This document shows positions 1 to 5,943 of a DNA stretch of 6,981 bases, one piece after another (the stretch's first letter is position 1; every line of letters begins with the position of its first letter). The DNA is from Candidatus Omnitrophota bacterium. Its GTDB lineage: Bacteria; Omnitrophota; Gorgyraeia; JACOVV01. Below the pieces are notes generated by a model. That model ran no database searches. It was not told the origin of the DNA and worked only from the letters and a program-made list of their open reading frames with translations. Position numbers and translations under genes: made by a program. The stretch covers positions 1-6,981 of the forward strand of contig JACOVV010000150.1 of assembly GCA_016177145.1 (NCBI GenBank). Reading direction: 5' to 3'.

Positions 1-1499
1 CTTTTATGGGGCACGTGGATCACGGCAAGACATCGTTGTTGGACTATATCCGTAAAACGCGCGTTGCCGCCAAAGAGGCTGGAGGGATTACCCAGCATAT
101 CGGCGCTTATCAAGTGCAGATCGGAAAAGGCAAGGTCACGTTTTTGGACACTCCCGGCCATGAGGCGTTTACGGCGCTGCGGGCGCGGGGAGCGAATATC
201 ACCGATATCGTTGTTCTGGTGGTGGCGGCTGATGATGGGGTGATGCCGCAGACAATCGAAGCCATTGACCACGCGAAAGCGGCCAAAGTGCCTATCGTGG
301 TAGCGATTAATAAATGTGATCTTCCCGGCGCTAACGTTGATACGGTCAAATCAAAATTGGCGGAGGTCAACCTTCTTCCTGAAGATTGGGGCGGCAAAAC
401 GGTCACAGTCTCGGTTTCGGCGAAAACAGGGGTTGGAATTGACGGCCTTCTGGAAATGTTATTGCTGGAAACGGAACTTCTGGAATTGAAAGCGAACCCT
501 AAGAAACCGGCAAGCGGCGCCGTGATCGAAGCGAAGCTGACGCCAGAGCGGGGAGCGTTGGCGACCGTTTTAGTGCAAAATGGGACACTCCGTGTCGGAG
601 ATCCTGTGCTGTGCGGAATGACTTACGGTAAAGTCCGCGCGATGTGGAATGACCGCCTGCAACCCGTTCAGGAAGCGGGGCCGGCGGCTCCCGTGGAGAT
701 TTCAGGATTGTCAGGTGTGCCTGAGGCGGGAGATCCGTTCTTTGTTGTCACTGATTTGGAGCAGGCGAAAGAAATCGCGAACAAACGCCTCGCGGAAAAG
801 GAAGCCCGCGGTTTTAAACCGACTCAGCAGCACATCACGCTGGAAGATCTTTATGCCAGGATCAAAGAAGGAAAGATCAAAGAACTGAAACTGGTGACAA
901 AAGCGGATGTTCAGGGGTCCTTGCAGGTATTGAATCAAATCATCAACCGTTTAGGGACCGGAGAGGTCAAAGTGGATATCATTCACTCAGGGGTGGGCGA
1001 TATCAATGAATCAGACGTCATGCTGGCCGCCGCTTCTGACGCTATTGTGCTCGGTTTTCACGTGCGGGTTGATTTTAGCGCTCAGGCGGCCGCCGCTCGT
1101 GAAGGCGTTGACTTACGGGTCTATGACATCATTTATGAAGTTGAAGCTGCTGTGCGCGCCGCCATGGAAGGCTTGCTCGATCCGGAAATTCAAGAACAGA
1201 TGGTTGGGAAGGCGCAGGTTTTACAGACGTTTGACGTTCCGAAAATCGGCACCATCGCGGGGTGTAAAGTAACGGGCGGCAAAATTCACCGGAAGGTTTT
1301 GGTCCGGCTTGTGCGCGGCAAGGATGTCATTTTTGAAGGAAAAGTAGGGTCGCTGAAACGATTCAAAGACGACGTCCGTGAAGTGCTGGAGGGATTCGAG
1401 TGCGGAATAGGCATCGAAGGATTTAATGATATCCACACTGGAGATATCATCGAAGCGTATGAAAAAGTCGAAAAGGAGCGAAAGCTGACGGTTTCATAG
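1..1499 (+). CDS. infB: Translation initiation factor IF-2, 5'-truncated by the window edge
   Basis: IF-2 is the GTPase that brings initiator fMet-tRNA to the 30S subunit and promotes 50S joining. The reading frame is open from the first base. The ATG at position 6 is not the start: it is the Met just before the P-loop, in the family's usual F/V-M-GHVDHGKT context, so the long, variable N-terminal region lies upstream. Counting from that Met, G1 GHVDHGKT is at 2-9, G2 GGITQHIG at 26-33, G3 DTPGHEAF at 48-55, G4 NKCD at 102-105 and G5 SAK at 138-140. A beta-barrel follows (about 170-260), then IF-2 domain III (LVTKADVQGS, about 298-307), and the C-terminal fMet-tRNA-binding barrel reaches the TAG stop. 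All GTPase motifs are intact. In most bacteria rbfA follows; here trpS starts 38 bases later. The family is certain; only the missing N-terminus is unknown. Confidence 0.98.
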   Translation, partial: FMGHVDHGKTSLLDYIRKTRVAAKEAGGITQHIGAYQVQIGKGKVTFLDTPGHEAFTALRARGANITDIVVLVVAADDGVMPQTIEAIDHAKAAKVPIVVAINKCDLPGANVDTVKSKLAEVNLLPEDWGGKTVTVSVSAKTGVGIDGLLEMLLLETELLELKANPKKPASGAVIEAKLTPERGALATVLVQNGTLRVGDPVLCGMTYGKVRAMWNDRLQPVQEAGPAAPVEISGLSGVPEAGDPFFVVTDLEQAKEIANKRLAEKEARGFKPTQQHITLEDLYARIKEGKIKELKLVTKADVQGSLQVLNQIINRLGTGEVKVDIIHSGVGDINESDVMLAAASDAIVLGFHVRVDFSAQAAAAREGVDLRVYDIIYEVEAAVRAAMEGLLDPEIQEQMVGKAQVLQTFDVPKIGTIAGCKVTGGKIHRKVLVRLVRGKDVIFEGKVGSLKRFKDDVREVLEGFECGIGIEGFNDIHTGDIIEAYEKVEKERKLTVS

Positions 1500-1537
1500 A
1501 CTATGACTGACAAGAAATATGCCGGCGGTAAACCTCA

Positions 1538-2515
1538 ATGAAAGAAAGAATATTAAGCGGCATGCGGCCTACGGGCGCTCTGCATTTGGGCCATTTGCTG
1601 GGAGCGCTGCAAAACTGGGTGACTCTGCAGAATCAATACGAATGTTTTTTCATGGTGGCCGACTGGCACGCTTTGATGAGCGAGTACGAAGACCCAAAAG
1701 AAATCCGCCTCAGCGGCCAGCGGATGGTCGTTGATTGGCTTGCCTGCGGCATTGATCCGGAGAAGAGCGTCATTTTTCGGCAATCGGATGTTTCCGCGCA
1801 CTTAGAGCTCGCTTTCATTCTGGGAGTATTAACGCCTCTGTCGTGGCTGGAACGGAATCCAACCTATAAGGAACAACTGCGCGAGCTTTCGGCGCGCAAC
1901 TTGACGACTTATGGTTTTTTGGGATACCCGATTCTTCAAGCGGCCGATATTTTGCTTTACAGGGCGGCCAAAGTTCCGATCGGTGTGGACCAGCTCGCTC
2001 ATTTAGAGCTTGCTCGAGAAATCGTCCGCAAGTTCAATTCGCTTTACGGCGGCGATCTTGTGGAACCGATGCCGCTCCTGACGCAGACTCCGAAACTTCT
2101 GGGGATTGACGGCAGGAAAATGAGCAAAAGTTATGATAATTCCGTTGCCCTGGGGGACGAACCGGAAGCCATTTTCCGGAAAGCTCAGAAAATGTTCACT
2201 GACCCCAAGAGGATCAAAATGACTGATCCAGGGCATCCGGATCAGTGTAACGTGTATTCTTATTATAAAATATTCACTCCTGAAAGACATCGGGAGGTTT
2301 ACGATTATTGCAGCAACGCCAAAAAGGGATGCACCGACTGCAAGAAGGACGTCGGGAAGGTGTTGGCTGATTTTTTAGGACCGATTCGTGAACGGAGAAA
2401 TCGCTGGCTTGCTTCCAACGGGAAAATCGAGGAGATTCTCCAGCAAGGGGCTCAGCGGGCGCGGTCGGCGGCAAGCGAAACGATCAATCAAGTTAAAAAG
2501 ATGCTTGGGATATGA
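1538..2515 (+). CDS. trpS: Tryptophanyl-tRNA synthetase with a Cys4 motif suggestive of a [4Fe-4S] cluster
   Basis: This cytoplasmic class Ic synthetase charges tRNA-Trp with tryptophan using ATP. The 325-residue length is normal for bacterial TrpRS. The HIGH-type motif is HLGH at 16-19 after the M-R-P-T-G loop. The tryptophan-pocket segment YPILQAAD ends at Asp137, and KMSKS is at 194-198. The tRNA-binding C-terminal part has Cys237, Cys258, Cys265 and Cys268, spaced C-x20-C-x6-C-x2-C. This closely resembles the C-x22-C-x6-C-x2-C motif that binds a [4Fe-4S] cluster in the Thermotoga maritima enzyme, so a cluster is plausible but inferred. The start is fixed by an in-frame TAA at 1529-1531. 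Upstream there is only a weak GGCGG (1524-1528) as ribosome binding site. The TGA stop overlaps the scpA ATG as ATGA, which suggests translational coupling. No Trp-rich leader or T-box fits into the 38-base gap before it. Confidence 0.97.
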   Translation: MKERILSGMRPTGALHLGHLLGALQNWVTLQNQYECFFMVADWHALMSEYEDPKEIRLSGQRMVVDWLACGIDPEKSVIFRQSDVSAHLELAFILGVLTPLSWLERNPTYKEQLRELSARNLTTYGFLGYPILQAADILLYRAAKVPIGVDQLAHLELAREIVRKFNSLYGGDLVEPMPLLTQTPKLLGIDGRKMSKSYDNSVALGDEPEAIFRKAQKMFTDPKRIKMTDPGHPDQCNVYSYYKIFTPERHREVYDYCSNAKKGCTDCKKDVGKVLADFLGPIRERRNRWLASNGKIEEILQQGAQRARSAASETINQVKKMLGI

Positions 2516-3264
2516 GCGCGATACTTAAAATAAACAGAAAACCGTACAAGGTGACACTGCCTGTTTTCGAAGGGCCGTTGGACCTGCTTCTGTATCTGAT
2601 TCAGAAGCAGGAATTGGATATCTATGATATCCCGATCGCGCAGATTACTGGTCAGTACTTGGAGTATTTGGGAATGATGGAATTGCTCGATTTGGAAATT
2701 GCCGGTGAATTTTTAGTGATGACAGCCACGTTGATGGAGATTAAATCCAAAATGCTCCTGCCGCCGGAAGAGACGCCGGAGGGCGAAACGGATCCCCGCG
2801 GCGAACTGGTGAACCGCTTGCTGGAGTATCAGAAATTCAAAGAAGGCGCTTTAAAGCTGGAACAGATGGAATCGTATCGGCGGGATTTTATTTCACGGTC
2901 TCCGACCACTCTGGCTTCTTTTGAAGGAGAAGTGGCGCCTGAGGAGGAGTGGTGGGATCTTTCACTGTATGAATTGATGAAAGGCATGAGAAATGTTCTC
3001 GACTCCATGTCTTCCAAAACATCGCAGGCGGTGAGAGAAGTGATGGAAGAGCTGGTGACGGTCGAAGGAAGGATTCAATGGATATTGGAAATGCTGGTGC
3101 ATAAACCGGCCGTGTATCTTTCGCAAATATTGAAAGAGGCGCGTGGAAAGATGGAGATCGTGGCGACGGTTCTCGCCGGTTTGGAATTGTCAAAGGCTTC
3201 GCAGGTCCGATTAAAACAGGACGAACTTTTCGGGGAGGTGGAAATTGTCCGAACCAACAGGTAG
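2512..3264 (+). CDS. scpA: Segregation and condensation protein A (kleisin subunit)
   Basis: ScpA is the kleisin that bridges the SMC ATPase heads and binds an ScpB dimer in bacterial condensin, acting on the nucleoid in chromosome compaction and segregation. The N-terminal SMC-binding region is very typical: FEGPLDLLLYLI (19-30) followed by QELDIYDIPIAQIT (33-46). A helical segment rich in Met and Leu (about 54-85), an acidic Pro/Glu/Gly linker (about 84-98) and a C-terminal winged-helix region (about 175-250) follow. The 250-residue length is usual. The ATG overlaps the trpS stop as ATGA. There is no strong Shine-Dalgarno, so initiation probably relies on ribosomes ending trpS. The last 20 bases overlap scpB and carry the scpB ribosome binding site. 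A perfect 10-bp inverted repeat (2583-2592 with 2602-2611) lies early in the gene. smc itself is not in the window, which is common. Confidence 0.97.
   Translation: MSAILKINRKPYKVTLPVFEGPLDLLLYLIQKQELDIYDIPIAQITGQYLEYLGMMELLDLEIAGEFLVMTATLMEIKSKMLLPPEETPEGETDPRGELVNRLLEYQKFKEGALKLEQMESYRRDFISRSPTTLASFEGEVAPEEEWWDLSLYELMKGMRNVLDSMSSKTSQAVREVMEELVTVEGRIQWILEMLVHKPAVYLSQILKEARGKMEIVATVLAGLELSKASQVRLKQDELFGEVEIVRTNR
3234..3240 (+). promoter_or_regulatory. Strong ribosome binding site for scpB
   Basis: GGAGGTG at 3234-3240 is a full match to the core anti-Shine-Dalgarno complement. It lies inside the scpA coding region, with 6 bases between GGAGG and the TTG at 3245. It decides the scpB start: the next candidate in frame, GTG at 3269, is too far away. 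The strong site may compensate for the weak TTG initiator. Confidence 0.85.
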
Positions 3265-3829
3265 TGGCGTGCCGTTAAAGCCATTGGTGGAAGCGCTGCT
3301 TTTTGTCAGCGGCTCCCCTGTTACCGTCGAGCAGTTGGTCAAAACCTTAGAAGGCGTTTCAGGCCACCAAGTCAGGGAAGCCGTGGCTCAGCTTTCCGTG
3401 GAATACGAAGCTTCGGAAAGAGGGATCAAGATCCTCGAGGTAGCGCAGGGATACCAGATGGTAACACGGCGGGAACTGGCCCCTTGGATCAAAAGGTTCC
3501 TTCAGCAGGCGCCGATGCGGTTGTCGCGGCAATGTCTGGAGACATTGGCGATTATCGCTTACCGCCAGCCGGTCACGCGGCTTGAAATCGAACAGGTTCG
3601 CGGAGTGAGCGCGGATGGAGCCATTCAGACTTTATTGGAAAAAGGGATGATTCGTATCACGGGAAGAAAAGAAGCTCTGGGCCGCCCATTTTTGTATGGA
3701 ACCACTCCAGTATTTCTGGAGCGGTTTGGGTTGGTTTCACTGCAGGATTTACCGAAACTGGAAGAGTTTGTCAAAAAAGAGGAGCCGGTTAAAACCGATG
3801 AGACTGTCTCAGTTACGCAGACAAATTGA
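3245..3829 (+). CDS. scpB: Segregation and condensation protein B, TTG start
   Basis: ScpB is a dimeric, double winged-helix protein that binds the middle of ScpA and completes the SMC-ScpA-ScpB complex. The 194 residues match the family from end to end: the first winged helix begins LVEALLFVSGSPVTVEQL (14-31), and the second contains the hallmark LETLAIIAYRQPVTRLEIEQVRGV (98-121), followed by GRKEALGRPFLYGTT (140-154). A short charged, Lys/Glu/Thr-rich tail (from about 172) is probably disordered. I chose TTG at 3245 because an excellent Shine-Dalgarno sits 6 bases upstream and the resulting N-terminus fits the family. It overlaps the end of scpA by 20 bases. Its own 3' end overlaps pheA by 32 bases, so the disordered tail doubles as the pheA start region. 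scpA-scpB adjacency is the standard arrangement and suggests balanced subunit synthesis. Confidence 0.96.
   Translation: MSEPTGSGVPLKPLVEALLFVSGSPVTVEQLVKTLEGVSGHQVREAVAQLSVEYEASERGIKILEVAQGYQMVTRRELAPWIKRFLQQAPMRLSRQCLETLAIIAYRQPVTRLEIEQVRGVSADGAIQTLLEKGMIRITGRKEALGRPFLYGTTPVFLERFGLVSLQDLPKLEEFVKKEEPVKTDETVSVTQTN
3779..3784 (+). promoter_or_regulatory. Probable ribosome binding site for pheA
   Basis: GAGGAG at 3779-3784, within the scpB coding region, is the only good Shine-Dalgarno near the pheA ATG at 3798. The 13-base spacing is longer than ideal. The spacer holds a small inverted repeat, CGGT (3786-3789) and ACCG (3794-3797) around a TAAA loop, which could alter the effective spacing if it folds. 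Confidence 0.55.
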
Positions 3830-4856
3830 TCAACTTGACCAGAAAATCCTGAAATCGCTCAATGAAAGAGCAAACTTAAGCCGCCGTGTCGGTCAGATTA
3901 AAAACCGTCAGGGGGCGAGTATTTACGTCCCTGACCGTGAATGGGCGGTTTATCAGCGTCTCTTCCGCCTCAATCAAGGCCCGCTGAAAGAAGAGGCGGT
4001 CAAGGCGATTTACCGCGAGATTATGTCTGGTTCTCTGGCTCTGGAGAAGCCGATTCAGATCGCTTATTTAGGGCCGTCGGCGACCTTCACTCATCAGGCG
4101 GCGTTGGAAAAATTCGGCTCCAGTGTCGATTACTCGGGATTGGACAGCATTTCCAGCGTTTTCTCAGAAGTTGAAAAAGGGCGCTGTGATTATGGCGTTG
4201 TCCCTATTGAAAATTCTACCGAGGGAGTGGTGAACCATACTCTGGATATGTTCATCCATTCCGACTTGAGAATTTGTTCGGAGATACTGCTGGAGATCAC
4301 GCACTGTTTGATGGCGGCCTGTTCCATTAATCAAGCGCGGCGGGTTTATTCCAACCCTCAGGCGATTGCTCAATGCCGTCATTGGCTGGAGAGGCATTTG
4401 TCCAACGTCGAATTGATCGAAGTATCCAGCACGACGAAAGCGGCGCAGATGGCGAAAAAAGATCCGAAGTCCGCCGCTATCGCGAGCCAGCTCGCGGCCC
4501 GGCAGTATGGGTTAAAAATATTGGCGAAAGGGATCGAGGACAACACCGAGAACCAAACACGGTTCCTGGTGATCGGCAAAACAATCGCCAAGCCGACTCA
4601 GAACGACAAAACTTCAATTATGTGCTCTATCCCGGATAAGGTAGGCGCATTGGAGGAAACGCTGAGAATATTCAAAGACAAACGGATTAATTTAACAAAG
4701 ATCGAGTCAAGGCCTTCGAAGAAAAAGGCGTGGGAATACTATTTCTTCATTGATCTAGAGGGACATTGCAAGACGCCCAAAATAAAATCAGCCCTTGCCA
4801 GGGTTGAAAGGAAAAGCCGCTTTTTGAAAATTCTGGGATCGTACCCCGCGGCGTAA
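3798..4856 (+). CDS. pheA: Bifunctional chorismate mutase / prephenate dehydratase (P-protein) with ACT domain
   Basis: This cytoplasmic enzyme converts chorismate to prephenate and then to phenylpyruvate, the committed branch to phenylalanine. From ATG 3798 it is 352 residues. An AroQ chorismate mutase domain covers about 1-82; by alignment with the E. coli P-protein, Arg7, Arg24, Lys35, Arg47 and Glu48 fall at its catalytic positions. The linker IMSGSLALEKP leads to the dehydratase (about 86-262), with IAYLGPSATFTHQAA, VVPIENSTEG (134-143) and the catalytic TRF (254-256). The ACT domain (about 270-350) carries both Phe-binding signatures, GAL (283-285) and ESRP (303-306), so feedback inhibition by phenylalanine is expected. 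The frame is open further upstream to an ATG at 3696, but those 34 residues are out-of-frame scpB sequence and the mutase helix begins right after Met1, so 3798 is the better start. It overlaps scpB by 32 bases, and hisC follows after 1 base. Confidence 0.96.
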   Translation: MRLSQLRRQIDQLDQKILKSLNERANLSRRVGQIKNRQGASIYVPDREWAVYQRLFRLNQGPLKEEAVKAIYREIMSGSLALEKPIQIAYLGPSATFTHQAALEKFGSSVDYSGLDSISSVFSEVEKGRCDYGVVPIENSTEGVVNHTLDMFIHSDLRICSEILLEITHCLMAACSINQARRVYSNPQAIAQCRHWLERHLSNVELIEVSSTTKAAQMAKKDPKSAAIASQLAARQYGLKILAKGIEDNTENQTRFLVIGKTIAKPTQNDKTSIMCSIPDKVGALEETLRIFKDKRINLTKIESRPSKKKAWEYYFFIDLEGHCKTPKIKSALARVERKSRFLKILGSYPAA

Positions 4857-4857
4857 T

Positions 4858-5943
4858 ATGATAAAAGCTCGTCCTAACATCATGAAGATTCAACCCTACG
4901 AGCCGGGAAGGCCGATTGGCGATGTTAAACGGATCCTTGGATTGAAGTCGGTCATTAAGCTCGCTTCCAACGAGAACCCGATCGGGCCTTCGCCGAAGGC
5001 GGTTAACGCCATCAGGAGACGCCTGGAAGAAATACACCGTTATCCCGATGGCGGCAGTTATTCTCTTTTGGAAGCGATGTCGAAGTTCCTGCGTGTTCCA
5101 AAGGACCAAATCATCTTTGGGAACGGTTCCAACGAGATTATCGAATTGGCCTCCCGCGCTTATTTAAAAGAGGGAGACGAAGTGTTATTGGCGGAACCTT
5201 CCTTCCTGGTCTACAAGTTAGTGGCCCAGGCGGCAGGGGCAAGGCAGGTGACAGTGCCATTAAAAGATTTCCGGTACGATCTGGATGCGATGGCGCGAAA
5301 AATTTCCAGAAGGACCCGGATTGTCTACATCGCGAATCCCGACAACCCGACCGGAAGCTATGTTACGTCTGAAGAACTGGAGCGATTTTTTAAAAAGGTT
5401 TCATCCGACACACTGGTGATTTTGGATGAAGCCTATTGGGAATTCGTGGACGCGGACGATTTTCCGGAGAGTTTTCGGTATCTTAAACGCGGGAACACGC
5501 TGATTCTCCGGACTTTTTCAAAGGCCTACGGTCTGGCCGGGCTTCGGATGGGTTACGGCATCGCGTCTGTGGCGATCATTGACGCTTTGCACAGGACCCG
5601 TCAGCCGTTTAACGTCAATAGCATCGCCCAAACGGCGGCCGAGGCGGCGTTAAAAGACCAGGCGCACTTGAAGAAAACGCGGGCGGTCGTTTGGGAAGGG
5701 AAAAAATTCTGGTACCGCGAGCTTGAGCGGATCGGACTGGAATATATCCCGACACAGACTAATTTTATTTTAGTGAACACGCGGGGAAACGGCTCCCTCC
5801 TTTTTCAACGTTTGTTGAAGAAAGGAATTATTATCCGGGACATGAAAGCGTATGGGTTGAATCAATTTGTCCGTATCACCATCGGGACTCCAGAAGAAAA
5901 TCGCCGGTGCTTGCGGGCGTTACAAGAAAGGAACCGTCAATGA
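4858..5943 (+). CDS. hisC: HisC-family PLP aminotransferase (histidinol-phosphate and/or aromatic aminotransferase)
   Basis: This is a fold type I, class I/II PLP aminotransferase of 361 residues, the usual HisC length. HisC signatures are complete: SNENPIGPSP (37-46), RYPDGG (61-66), GNGSNEII (88-95), NPDNPTG (160-166) with Asn163, LDEAY (189-193) with Asp190 holding the PLP ring nitrogen, and SKAYGLAGLR (221-230) with Schiff-base Lys222 and Arg230. The substrate-carboxylate arginine is Arg339 in FVRITIG. The family name implies the histidine-pathway step imidazole-acetol phosphate to histidinol phosphate. However, the gene lies between pheA and aroF with no his genes in view, and HisC enzymes in several bacteria also transaminate aromatic keto acids, so a phenylalanine/tyrosine role is likely (inference). 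The start at 4858, one base after the pheA stop, is kept because the N-terminus RPNIMKIQPYEPGRP fits the family. There is no clear Shine-Dalgarno, so reinitiation after pheA is likely. Confidence 0.93.
   Translation: MIKARPNIMKIQPYEPGRPIGDVKRILGLKSVIKLASNENPIGPSPKAVNAIRRRLEEIHRYPDGGSYSLLEAMSKFLRVPKDQIIFGNGSNEIIELASRAYLKEGDEVLLAEPSFLVYKLVAQAAGARQVTVPLKDFRYDLDAMARKISRRTRIVYIANPDNPTGSYVTSEELERFFKKVSSDTLVILDEAYWEFVDADDFPESFRYLKRGNTLILRTFSKAYGLAGLRMGYGIASVAIIDALHRTRQPFNVNSIAQTAAEAALKDQAHLKKTRAVVWEGKKFWYRELERIGLEYIPTQTNFILVNTRGNGSLLFQRLLKKGIIIRDMKAYGLNQFVRITIGTPEENRRCLRALQERNRQ
5927..5932 (+). promoter_or_regulatory. Ribosome binding site for aroF
   Basis: AAAGGA at 5927-5932, inside the end of hisC, lies 7 bases before the ATG at 5940. 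It supports 5940 rather than the upstream in-frame start at 5907, which would add 11 residues of hisC-shadow sequence. Confidence 0.8.

Noticed and set aside
6..8. ATG at position 6 as the infB start
   Set aside because: It is the Met just before the GHVDHGKT P-loop. The frame is open to base 1, and IF-2 always has sequence before its G domain.
1500..1537. Possible promoter, T-box or Trp attenuator between infB and trpS
   Set aside because: Only 38 bases are available, with no Trp codons, no T-box motif, no hairpin pair and no convincing -35/-10 elements.
2222..2246. 8-bp inverted repeat ACTGATCC / GGATCAGT inside trpS
   Set aside because: About one such 8-bp repeat with a short loop is expected by chance in a window this size, and it lies mid-gene.
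3696..3797. Upstream in-frame ATG extension of pheA
   Set aside because: The extra 34 residues (Trp/Arg/Lys-rich) are scpB read in another frame. The chorismate mutase domain begins right after the ATG at 3798.
4481..4496. 6-bp inverted repeat CGCGAG / CTCGCG inside pheA
   Set aside because: It is short, GC-rich and inside coding sequence, and several are expected by chance.
4747..5109. 120-residue minus-strand frame across the pheA/hisC junction
   Set aside because: It is antisense to two well-supported genes, has no recognisable domain and no convincing ribosome binding site.
5907..5939. Upstream in-frame start for aroF
   Set aside because: It would add 11 residues overlapping hisC. The ATG at 5940 has a well-spaced AAAGGA and gives the same N-terminus and length as the Thermotoga enzyme.
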